A stretch of 5,997 nt of DNA from Clostridiaceae bacterium (GTDB lineage: Bacteria > Bacillota > Clostridia > Oscillospirales > QAMX01), in NCBI GenBank assembly GCA_016297585.1, contig JAEDGJ010000144.1, positions 1-5,997 on the forward strand, read 5' to 3'. Positions 1-5,886 of the stretch are shown here, piece after piece (within the stretch, counting starts at the first letter, position 1; every line of letters begins with the position of its first letter). The notes below the pieces were generated by a model that was not told where the DNA came from, searched no databases, and worked only from the letters and a program-made list of their open reading frames with translations. Made by a program: the position numbers and the translations under genes.

Positions 1-753
1 TTGACAAGCCTTCTCTTCTCCGCCGCCGGTCTCGGCGCGGTCTTTCTGTCCGTCTGGCTGCTCTCCGGACGCATCGTGCGCCCGTTTGCCGAAAGCTACG
101 CCAAGCAGAAGCGCTTCATCACCGACGCGGGGCACGAGATCAAAACCCCCCTCGCCGTCATCTCCGCCGACGCGGAGGTGCTGGAGATGCAGATCGGCGA
201 AAACGAATGGACGCGCGCCATCCGGCATCAGGTCGACCGGCTCTCCGAGCTGACGCGCAGCCTCATCGACCTTGCCCGGATGGACGAGCAGTCCCGGTCC
301 CCCGCGCAGGTGCCGTTTTCGCTGTCGGACGCGGCGGAGGATGCGGCGGAGGCGTTCCGCCCGCTCGCCGAGGTGCGCGGCAAGCGGATGGAGGCCGAAA
401 TCGCCCCGGACGTCGGCTATACCGGCGACGAGCAGGCGATCCGGCGGCTGTTCTCGATCCTGCTGGACAACGCCGTCAAATACGCCGTGCCGGGCGATAC
501 GATCGAATTCCGGCTCCGCAGGACGGGCAAGGGTATCCTGATCACCTGCACAAACCACGTCGAATCGATGCCCCGCGGCAGGCTCCCGCAGCTTTTCGAC
601 CGCTTTTACCGCGGCGACGACGCCCGCAGCGCCGAGTCGGGCGGCTACGGACTGGGGCTGTCGATGGCACAGGCGATCGTCACGGCACACCGCGGGAAGA
701 TCTCGGCACGATCGGACGACGGCAGGAGCATCGTCTTCACCGTCTGGCTCTGA
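1..753 (+). CDS. Sensor histidine kinase, C-terminal part (5' end outside window)
   Basis: Partial gene: the reading frame is open at the left edge, so the TTG at position 1 is probably not the real start. Using codons from position 1, residues about 4-22 form a hydrophobic membrane segment. A short juxtamembrane stretch follows, then the dimerisation/phosphoacceptor helix with H-box residues FITDAGHEIKTPL, where His45 is the likely autophosphorylated residue. The ATPase domain shows an N-box (LLDNAVKYA, Asn157), an F-box (LFDRFYRGD, 198-206) and a G2 box (GGYGLGLSMA, 214-223). The usual DxGxG G1 box is not recognisable: the sequence between ITCTN (181-185) and the F-box is HVESMPRGRLPQ. No full HAMP domain fits between the membrane segment and the H-box. 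The family phosphorylates a partner response regulator in response to an envelope signal. The partner and sensor domain are probably upstream, outside the window. The class is certain; the ligand is unknown. Confidence 0.93.
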   Translation: MTSLLFSAAGLGAVFLSVWLLSGRIVRPFAESYAKQKRFITDAGHEIKTPLAVISADAEVLEMQIGENEWTRAIRHQVDRLSELTRSLIDLARMDEQSRSPAQVPFSLSDAAEDAAEAFRPLAEVRGKRMEAEIAPDVGYTGDEQAIRRLFSILLDNAVKYAVPGDTIEFRLRRTGKGILITCTNHVESMPRGRLPQLFDRFYRGDDARSAESGGYGLGLSMAQAIVTAHRGKISARSDDGRSIVFTVWL

Positions 754-791
754 CGGCATATCCGATGCTTCCCCGAGCGTCTTAAAGGCAT

Positions 792-828
792 AAAAAAGCG
801 AAGGATTTTTTGAATCCTTCGCTTTTTT
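792..828. terminator. Bidirectional intrinsic terminator between convergent genes
   Basis: GCGAAGGATT (798-807) pairs perfectly with AATCCTTCGC (813-822) around a 5-nt loop. Six A residues (792-797) precede the stem and seven T residues (823-829) follow it. The structure therefore reads as a stem plus U-run on both strands. It lies 38 nt after the kinase stop and 10 nt after the stop of the leftward operon, so it most likely ends both transcripts. Confidence 0.93.
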
Positions 829-838
829 TATCGCCGTC

Positions 839-2860
839 TCAAACCTGAACGCCGGGCGACGCGGCACCGGTGCCGTCCGATCCGTCCGGAGGTTCGGGAA
901 GCTCTCCGTTTCCGGGACGCACCCCTTTTTCGGGATACCCTCCGTCCTCAGGCGCTTCTCCATTGCCGGGAAGCTCTCCGTTCCCGGGCATTTCGCCGCC
1001 CTTCGGACTGTCCTTTCCGCTCCGTCCGTCCTCGCCGGAGAAGCCGCCCCGGTCAAATACGCCGCCGAAGCCCTTCCCGCCGGTCATACCGCCGCTTCCT
1101 CCGACAACGGTCGCGGTCATTTCCACCGTGACGCTCATCTCTCCCGCCGTCACCGTGTAGGTATTTCCCTGCACGACGCCCGGCGCGCTGAGGACGGCGC
1201 AGCGGAAGGTTTTTTCCGGGGTGAAGGCAAGCAGCGTACCGCCGTCCGCATCCCGCAGGACGATCTCCGTGCCGCCCGGGATCGCGGCGTCAAAGGTGAC
1301 GAGCATCGCCCCCTGCGTCGAATCGCCGCCGAAGTTCATCGCCATGCCGGCCTCGCCCGCCGCCGCAAAGACGCCGCCCGTGATCGTACCGGCACCCGCG
1401 TAGTCAAGCGCGCCGTTGCCGCTGTTTTCCGGCCCCGAAACGTAGGTCTCGCCGCCGCTGACGGTCAGGCTGCCGTTGGAGTCGATGCCGTCGCCGGACG
1501 CGTTGATGCGCAGCACGCCGCCGGAGACGGAGATGAACGCCGAAACATCCGTGTCAAACGCGCCCATGCCGGGTCTGCCGCCGAGCGCGGAGCCGTCGCT
1601 GCCGCCCGCGGCGTTCAGGCCGTCGTCGGACGCCGTCAGCGTGATGTCGCCGCCGTTGACCGTGACCGACGCGCCTTCCATGCCCTCGTAGCTCTTCGAT
1701 ATCAGGATCGTGCCGCCCGAGACGGTCAGCGCGGCGTCCGCGTGGAAGCCGTCGTCGCCGGACGCGACGGTAAAGGTACCGCCCGAGACGGTCAGGTTCG
1801 CGTTCGAGTGCAGCGCGTCGTCGGAGGTGTCGAGCGCAAAGCTGCCGTCGGAGACGGTCAGATCCCCCGCCGCCTTGAAGCCCTTGGCGGAGACGGTATC
1901 CCCAGACGAGCCGCCCGTGAGTCCCCAGCTTCGGTTGAAGGTGCCGTCCGCTTTCAGGCTCGCGTTCGTGCTGCCGCCGCCGGTCGAGAACGTATAGCTG
2001 CCGCCGTCGACCGTCAGCCATGCCGCCGCGTCCACGCCGTCCTGCGCCGCCGTGACCACAAAGCTGCCGCCCGCGAGATAGATGCTGCCGAGCGACGCGT
2101 CGTCCTTGTTTTCACAGTGCAGTCCGTCCTTGCCCGCGTCGATTTCGAAGCTCCCGCCCGCAATGCGCAGGCTGTCCTTGGCCGACAGGCCGTGGGACGC
2201 GGCGGTGACGGAAAAGCTGCCGCCGGTGATGACGAGATCGTCCTTCGAGACGATGCCGTGTCCTTCGGCGGAGCAGACGGTCAGACTGCCGCTGCCGTTG
2301 ATCGTCAGATCGTCCTTGGAAAAGAGCGCGGCGTCGACCGTATTGTCGTCGGTCTGGATATACGCGCCGGCGCTTTCGAGCCGGTTCTCCGTCCCTGTAT
2401 CAAGCGTTACAAACACCTTATCCGCCTGCCGGATATAGAGCGCGGCGGAGGAGGCGCTCGTAACGGACGCGCCGGACAGCACAAGCTGGATCTTGTCCTG
2501 CTTGTCCGCGTCGACCACGACGCGGCCGTCCTGGAGCGTTCCCGTCAGCAGATAGGTGCCCTCCGCGGTGATCGTGACCTCGCTGCCGTCGATGCGCACG
2601 CCGTCCCCGTCCGCGGCGGACGCGCCGTCCGCGAGCGTCACCGTCACATAATCGCTGTAGCCGACCTCATAATCCCGGTCGGTAAAGACGTCGGAGACGG
2701 ACGGCACGGCCGCGGCAGTCGTACCGGAGGTCGTGCCGGAGGTCGTGCCGGAGACCGTATTGGAGGTCGTACCGGAACCTGTCTTTTCTTCGCCGGAGCA
2801 GGCCGCGCAGGATGCGCAGATCAGGGCGGCGCAGAGAATTGACAGCCATTTTTTCTTCAT
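839..2860 (-). CDS. Cthe_2159-type (DUF4353) beta-helix lipoprotein, carbohydrate-binding domain
   Basis: Predicted exported surface lipoprotein of 673 residues. Residues 1-21 are a signal peptide (MKKKW, then a hydrophobic stretch) ending in a Cys-rich lipobox; Cys21 (or Cys18) would be lipidated. A Thr/Ser/Gly linker (about 30-50) contains repeated SGTT units. From about 53 to 580 the protein resembles Cthe_2159 of Clostridium thermocellum, described as a polysaccharide-binding right-handed beta-helix. About ten coils of roughly 22 residues are visible, each with LTVSGGxF-like strands followed by an Asp-rich turn such as DDALHS (347-352), DDGFHA (369-374), DDGLNA (412-417) and GDGIDS (456-461). 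The Asp-rich turns suggest calcium sites. The SAKGFKA segment (324-330) is typical of the family. The tail (about 587-673) is Gly- then Pro/Gly-rich and includes two PGNGELP copies and a related PGNGEAP. The ATG has AGGAAGG about 6 nt upstream and lies 16 nt after the preceding gene, so it is co-transcribed. Binding to sugar is inferred from the family, not visible here. Confidence 0.88.
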   Translation of the reverse strand: MKKKWLSILCAALICASCAACSGEEKTGSGTTSNTVSGTTSGTTSGTTAAAVPSVSDVFTDRDYEVGYSDYVTVTLADGASAADGDGVRIDGSEVTITAEGTYLLTGTLQDGRVVVDADKQDKIQLVLSGASVTSASSAALYIRQADKVFVTLDTGTENRLESAGAYIQTDDNTVDAALFSKDDLTINGSGSLTVCSAEGHGIVSKDDLVITGGSFSVTAASHGLSAKDSLRIAGGSFEIDAGKDGLHCENKDDASLGSIYLAGGSFVVTAAQDGVDAAAWLTVDGGSYTFSTGGGSTNASLKADGTFNRSWGLTGGSSGDTVSAKGFKAAGDLTVSDGSFALDTSDDALHSNANLTVSGGTFTVASGDDGFHADAALTVSGGTILISKSYEGMEGASVTVNGGDITLTASDDGLNAAGGSDGSALGGRPGMGAFDTDVSAFISVSGGVLRINASGDGIDSNGSLTVSGGETYVSGPENSGNGALDYAGAGTITGGVFAAAGEAGMAMNFGGDSTQGAMLVTFDAAIPGGTEIVLRDADGGTLLAFTPEKTFRCAVLSAPGVVQGNTYTVTAGEMSVTVEMTATVVGGSGGMTGGKGFGGVFDRGGFSGEDGRSGKDSPKGGEMPGNGELPGNGEAPEDGGYPEKGVRPGNGELPEPPDGSDGTGAASPGVQV
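896..988 (-). repeat. Direct repeat encoding PGNGELP in the C-terminal tail
   Basis: GGGAAGCTCTCCGTT occurs at 896-910 and 968-982. The match continues after one mismatch (TCCGGG at 911-916 versus CCCGGG at 983-988), giving 20 of 21 identical bases. On the minus strand both copies encode PGNGELP in the low-complexity tail of the beta-helix lipoprotein, with a related PGNGEAP next to one copy. Confidence 0.8.
2718..2777 (-). repeat. Five tandem 12-bp units encoding the Ser/Gly/Thr linker
   Basis: On the + strand the units are GTCGTACCGGAG, GTCGTGCCGGAG (twice), a diverged ACCGTATTGGAG and GTCGTACCGGAA. Each is 12 bp, so the reading frame is preserved. They encode the SGTT-type linker just after the lipidated Cys of the beta-helix lipoprotein. 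Such a flexible spacer would hold the folded domain away from the membrane. The repeat number could vary between strains without a frameshift. Confidence 0.85.
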
Positions 2861-2876
2861 CGGAAGCCTTCCTTTC

Positions 2877-3563
2877 TCAAAGCTCGCTCTCCGTCTGCTC
2901 GCGGGAGGAGCTGATTTCCAGATTGCCGTTGCGGCAGCGCAGCCGGTCGATCATGTCCTTCTCCTTTGCGGCGTCGCGGAGCGTGATCCGGTACGTCAGC
3001 TTGAAAAGGCTGCCCATATTCGAGGTTTTGACCGAGGTCAGCTCGCATGCAGACGTAAACTCGGCAAAAATATCGTCAAAAACGCCGTTGTAGTCGAGAT
3101 CCTCCGGAATCGTGATACGCAGGATCTTGTGCAGCGCGGCATTCTTATCCTCTCCGAACCCGGTGCGCGTATACGCAAGATACGCGGCGCAGACGATCAC
3201 GCAGAACAGTGCCGCAAACCCGAGACAGCCCATGCCGACGGCGAGTCCCACCGCCATCGCGAGGAAAATCGCGCCGATCTCCCGCGCCGTGCCGGGCATG
3301 GAACGGAACCGCACCAGACTGAACGCGCCGGCGGCGGCAACGCCCGCGCCGATGCTGCCGTTGACCATCAGGATGACCGCGCCGACGATCGACGGCAGCA
3401 GCGCCAGCGTCACAAGAAAGCTCTTCGAGCAGACGGTGCGCAGGCGGTACACGACCGCGATCAGCGCACCCGAGGCAAGGGCGGTCAAAAGACAGAGGAT
3501 GCAGTCGGAAAACGTCAGGCCGGCTGTCGGATCCAGGATGCTTGCAAACAGGGATTGGGGCAT
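2877..3563 (-). CDS. DUF4956 family integral membrane protein
   Basis: A 228-residue membrane protein. Hydrophobic segments lie at about 19-39, 49-68, 70-85, 96-112 and 114-131, giving four or so transmembrane helices; the exact number is uncertain. A soluble, charged C-terminal domain (about 135-228) is probably cytosolic. The DUF4956 hallmark is a conserved core running from LLPSIVGAVI through NGSIGAGVAAAGAFSLVRFRS to AREIGAIFLAMAVGLAVGMG (about 55-112), with Arg85 and Arg87 in the VRFR motif. The start at 3563 is supported by AAAGGAG with a 9-nt spacer. The gene overlaps the end of the VTC-domain gene by 49 nt and its stop lies 16 nt before the lipoprotein start, so it sits mid-operon. Members commonly neighbour VTC-domain genes; a transport or scaffold role beside that polymerase is inference. 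No enzymatic motif was seen. Confidence 0.9.
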   Translation of the reverse strand: MPQSLFASILDPTAGLTFSDCILCLLTALASGALIAVVYRLRTVCSKSFLVTLALLPSIVGAVILMVNGSIGAGVAAAGAFSLVRFRSMPGTAREIGAIFLAMAVGLAVGMGCLGFAALFCVIVCAAYLAYTRTGFGEDKNAALHKILRITIPEDLDYNGVFDDIFAEFTSACELTSVKTSNMGSLFKLTYRITLRDAAKEKDMIDRLRCRNGNLEISSSREQTESEL

Positions 3564-4282
3564 GGGGCAGCACTCCTTTGCTTCATTTCATTTTGCATAA
3601 CGGTGGTATAGGCGGCGCCGTACTTGGAAAACGACGTGCGGAACACGCGCGCCTCGGTCAGCGCCGCCGTCAGCCAGAGCGGGATCGCGCCGCCGCTTTT
3701 GATCTCCATCAGCGACTGCCCTTCCTCCAGCAGCGGCTCTCCCGACGGCGGCGCGCTCAGCGACAGCTTCTCCCTTCTCCAGCGGATGCTGCGGTCAAAG
3801 GTCACGCGCAGGGCGTCTTCCTCCCCGGAAAAATACGCCGTACGGTCATAACAGAGGAACATCGCCGGCGCAAGTCCCGGGTAGAAGTCAAAAAACGCGT
3901 CGATCTCCCGGCTGATCTGGCAGGGAGACTGCAGCGGCTCGCGGCGCAGCAGATACGCCTCCGCCGTCCTCTCCGGCAGCTCGATGCGCCGCTTATAGAC
4001 GACGCCGCGGTATTTCTTTTTCAGCTCCACGAAGATGCCGTCCGTCTCCCCCGCGGTGCGGTAGGCTCTCGTGCGGAGCTTTTCCTTATAGACCGGCTTT
4101 TCGAGCGACCGGCGCACGATCCTCGCGTCCGGCGTATCGAAGTAGACGCTGCGCACGGTGCTTTCCCCGTGCGCGTCCGGACGCATATGACGCCGGATCC
4201 TCTCCTCCAGAAACGCCCTTTCCTCCGCGGAAACCAGATATTTGATTTCGTAACGCTTGAAAATACAGATTTCTCCGTCCAC
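3515..4282 (-). CDS. VTC-domain polyphosphate polymerase-like protein
   Basis: A 255-residue soluble protein of the VTC domain family, related to the triphosphate tunnel metalloenzymes and the catalytic domain of yeast Vtc4, which makes polyphosphate from ATP. Visible motifs, in order: KRYEIKY (9-15), VRSVYFDTPD (43-52), YKEKLRTRAY (65-74), VELKKKYRGVVYKRR (85-99), CYDR (144-147), RVTFDR (159-164), MEIKS (192-196) and FSKYG (218-222). The alternating Lys/Arg on successive strands would line the phosphate tunnel, and Glu193 is a candidate metal ligand; both are inferred by analogy with Vtc4. The start is GTG. It is the only plausible start, because the frame reads back to a TAG with no other start codon and KRYEIKY is normally near the N-terminus. 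The upstream region has only a distant AAAAGGGGG (about 15 nt), so initiation may be weak. First gene of the operon; its last 16 codons and stop overlap the DUF4956 gene. Product identity has not been tested in such operons, as far as I know. Confidence 0.87.
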   Translation of the reverse strand: MDGEICIFKRYEIKYLVSAEERAFLEERIRRHMRPDAHGESTVRSVYFDTPDARIVRRSLEKPVYKEKLRTRAYRTAGETDGIFVELKKKYRGVVYKRRIELPERTAEAYLLRREPLQSPCQISREIDAFFDFYPGLAPAMFLCYDRTAYFSGEEDALRVTFDRSIRWRREKLSLSAPPSGEPLLEEGQSLMEIKSGGAIPLWLTAALTEARVFRTSFSKYGAAYTTVMQNEMKQRSAAPCPNPCLQASWIRQPA

Positions 4283-4444
4283 GGCCTTTTTTGAACTGCC
4301 CCCTTTTCCCTTGTTTTTTACAGTCTACCATCCCTTCCTAAAGCCAGACTTAAAGCAAATTTGAAGGAATTGTCACGAAAACGGGGACGAAATGTTACGA
4401 GAGGATATTTTGACGAAAAAGCGGGAACACTGATGCAGGGTTTT

Positions 4445-4472
4445 ATTGTACCTTGATATATCGATATGTGCA
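4445..4472 (-). promoter_or_regulatory. Candidate promoter for the VTC/DUF4956/lipoprotein operon
   Basis: Read on the minus strand, TACAAT (4450-4445) matches five of six -10 positions. TGCACA (4472-4467) matches four of six -35 positions with a 16-nt spacer. It would give a 5' UTR of roughly 150 nt before the GTG at 4282. The -35 and spacer lie inside the ATATCGATAT palindrome. The assignment is tentative because the -35 match is poor. Confidence 0.35.
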
Positions 4473-4481
4473 TATCGATAT
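4458..4481. promoter_or_regulatory. Palindromic operator candidate: paired ATATCGATAT boxes
   Basis: ATATCGATATG (4458-4468) and CATATCGATAT (4471-4481) are exact inverted repeats separated by two bases. Each arm contains the self-complementary 10-mer ATATCGATAT, so the site is also a direct repeat of two identical boxes with centres 14 bp apart. It sits in the divergent intergenic region, about 15 bp upstream of the -35 of the dehydrogenase promoter and over the upstream half of the candidate leftward promoter. The form suits a dimeric or paired-dimer repressor. The regulator cannot be named from the sequence, and this is not a Rex-like TTGTGA-type box. Confidence 0.5.
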
Positions 4482-4495
4482 TCGGTTATTGGGGG

Positions 4496-4524
4496 TTCTC
4501 AAATCCGGGCGGATGTGCTATACT
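4496..4524 (+). promoter_or_regulatory. SigA-type promoter of the alcohol dehydrogenase gene
   Basis: The -10 box TATACT (4519-4524) is preceded by the extended -10 dinucleotide TG (TGC at 4516-4518). TTCTCA (4496-4501) lies 17 bp upstream as a four-of-six -35. Transcription would start near 4531, leaving a leader of about 70 nt. This is the best promoter in the 4283-4600 region. Confidence 0.65.
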
Positions 4525-4551
4525 CATAACCGTCAAGAAAAGATTCCCTGC

Positions 4552-4570
4552 CGGTTTTCCCGCAAAACCG
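4552..4570 (+). other. Small leader hairpin upstream of the alcohol dehydrogenase
   Basis: CGGTTTT (4552-4558) pairs with AAAACCG (4564-4570) around the 5-nt loop CCCGC, inside the predicted 5' UTR. The stem ends 15 nt before the ribosome site TAAGGAGG (4586-4593). No U-run follows, so it is not a terminator. It could stabilise the mRNA 5' end or be chance. The rest of the gene-free stretch 4283-4600 shows no ORF or RNA gene that I can recognise. Confidence 0.3.
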
Positions 4571-4600
4571 CGCTTTGAAATTTACTAAGGAGGCTTTCCC

Positions 4601-5779
4601 ATGAGATTTACCTTACCGAGAGACATCTATTACGGCCGCGGCACTCTGGAAACCCTGAAGACCATCAAGGGCAAGCGCGCGATCGTCGTCGTCGGCGGCG
4701 GTTCGATGAAGCGCTTCGGCTTCCTCGATCGTGTGGTCGGCTACCTGAAGGAAGCCGGCATGGAAGTCCAGCTCTTTGAGAACGTCGAGCCCGATCCCAG
4801 CGTTGAGACCGTGATGCGCGGCGCCGAAGCGATGCGCGCGTTCCAGCCCGACTGGATCGTCGCGATGGGCGGCGGTTCCCCGATCGACGCGGCGAAGGCC
4901 ATGTGGGCGTTCTATGAGTACCCGGAGACCACCTTCGAGCAGCTCATCACCCCGTTCTCCTTCCCGACCCTGCGCACCAAGGCGCACTTCCTCGCCATCC
5001 CCTCCACCTCCGGCACCGCGACGGAAGTCACCGCGTTCTCCGTTATCACGAACTATCAGACCGGCGTCAAGTACCCGCTGGCCGACTTCAACATCACCCC
5101 GGATATCGCGATCGTCGATCCGGAGCTTGCCGAGACGATGCCGCAGAAGCTCACCGCGCACACCGGCATGGACGCTCTGACCCACGCGATCGAAGCCTAC
5201 GTCTCCACCCTGAACTCCCCGTTCACCGACCCGCTCGCCATCAAGGCGATCCAGATGGTCTTTGCGAATCTCCCGGCGTCCTACGAGGGCGACAAGAACG
5301 CCCGCGAGCAGATGCACTATGCGCAGTGCCTCGCCGGTATGGCGTTCTCCAACGCGCTGCTCGGCATCGTCCACTCGATGGCCCACAAGACCGGCGCCGC
5401 CTTCTCCACCGGCCACATCCCGCACGGCTGCGCGAACGCGATCTATCTGCCCTACGTCATCCAGTACAATAAGAAGGACGCGACGGCGCTTGCCCGTTAC
5501 GCGGACATCGCCCGCTCCATCGGCCTGACCGGCGCCGACGACAACGCCCTGACCGACGCCCTGTGCGACAAGATCCGCGAGTTCAACAAGAAGCTCTCCA
5601 TCCCCGCCACCCTCGCCGAGTTCGGCATCAACGAAGCCGAGTTCAAGGAGAAGGTCGCGAAAATCGCCGAGCTGGCCGTCGGCGACGCCTGCACCGGCTC
5701 GAACCCGCGCGCCATCACCCCCGCCGAGATGGAAAAGCTCCTCAACTGCACCTACTACGGCACCCCGGTCAATTTCTAA
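4601..5779 (+). CDS. Iron-containing alcohol dehydrogenase (group III), probably NADP(H)-linked
   Basis: A complete 392-residue cytosolic enzyme interconverting an alcohol and its aldehyde or ketone with a nicotinamide cofactor. The N-terminal Rossmann-like domain contains GGGSMKRFG (32-40) and the dinucleotide loop MGGGSPIDAAKA (89-100). PSTSGTATEVT (134-144) is the usual family block. The C-terminal helical domain carries all four metal ligands, Asp191, His195, His258 and His272, with the same 4/63/14 spacing as E. coli FucO. The N-terminal GGGSxK pattern resembles NADPH-using YqhD and clostridial butanol dehydrogenases, which have Gly/Ser where NAD-specific FucO has Asp, so NADPH preference is inferred. 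TAAGGAGG sits 7 nt before the ATG. Lys is almost always AAG and Gly mostly GGC, a bias expected of a well-expressed gene. It is monocistronic, with its own promoter and terminator. Substrate (butanol, ethanol, 1,2- or 1,3-diol, aldehyde detoxification) cannot be decided. Confidence 0.95.
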   Translation: MRFTLPRDIYYGRGTLETLKTIKGKRAIVVVGGGSMKRFGFLDRVVGYLKEAGMEVQLFENVEPDPSVETVMRGAEAMRAFQPDWIVAMGGGSPIDAAKAMWAFYEYPETTFEQLITPFSFPTLRTKAHFLAIPSTSGTATEVTAFSVITNYQTGVKYPLADFNITPDIAIVDPELAETMPQKLTAHTGMDALTHAIEAYVSTLNSPFTDPLAIKAIQMVFANLPASYEGDKNAREQMHYAQCLAGMAFSNALLGIVHSMAHKTGAAFSTGHIPHGCANAIYLPYVIQYNKKDATALARYADIARSIGLTGADDNALTDALCDKIREFNKKLSIPATLAEFGINEAEFKEKVAKIAELAVGDACTGSNPRAITPAEMEKLLNCTYYGTPVNF

Positions 5780-5823
5780 GCGATCCCCTTTGTCCCCCCT
5801 TTTCAGATACACTGTGAACACTG

Positions 5824-5884
5824 CCGCGCGGCATCCCCCCGGTCTTCCCGGGAGGATGCCGCGCGGTTTATATCGGTATTTTTT
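5824..5884 (+). terminator. Strong GC-rich intrinsic terminator after the alcohol dehydrogenase
   Basis: CCGCGCGGCATCC (5824-5836) pairs perfectly with GGATGCCGCGCGG (5854-5866). After one mismatch the stem continues with CCCGG (5838-5842) pairing CCGGG (5848-5852) around the loop TCTTC. TTTATAT follows directly and a six-T run lies at 5879-5884. The immediate U-tract is short but the stem is very stable. It starts 44 nt after the dehydrogenase stop. The minus strand lacks a T-run beyond the stem, so termination of the leftward gene here is less certain. Confidence 0.85.
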
Positions 5885-5886
5885 CG

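Noticed and set aside
1500..2300. Recurring GCCGCCCGAGACGGTCAG-like DNA motifs as a possible non-coding repeat array
   Set aside because: They are in-frame codons for LTVSGG strands of successive beta-helix coils, with irregular spacing and diverged copies, so protein repeat structure explains them.
1742..2842. 366-residue + strand frame opposite the lipoprotein gene
   Set aside because: The composition is Arg/Ala/Gly-rich and mirrors the repeats of the minus-strand beta-helix gene. It has no domain or export signal.
2733..3611. 292-residue + strand frame opposite the lipoprotein start and DUF4956 gene
   Set aside because: It crosses the junction of two well-supported minus-strand genes and has an Arg/Gln/His-rich shadow composition.
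3542..4294. 250-residue + strand frame opposite the VTC-domain gene
   Set aside because: The minus-strand frame has clear VTC motifs, while this frame is Arg-rich with none.
4086..4331. 81-residue minus-strand frame (starting MVDCKKQGKRG) overlapping the VTC-domain start
   Set aside because: It is out of frame with the VTC motifs, has a basic low-complexity composition and no ribosome site. The GTG frame explains the region.
4371..4415. TTGTCA and TTGACG as further -35 boxes on the + strand
   Set aside because: No acceptable -10 lies 16-18 bp downstream of either (TGTTAC and ATGCAG are poor).
4613..5821. 402-residue open frame antisense to the alcohol dehydrogenase
   Set aside because: It is a by-product of the GC-rich, strongly biased codons of the dehydrogenase. 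The translation is Gly/Asp/Arg/Val-rich with no recognisable domain, and the + strand frame has all family motifs.
5804..5822. Possible inverted repeat around GTGAACAC after the dehydrogenase
   Set aside because: The arms do not match beyond a few bases. The strong stem at 5824-5866 explains the region.
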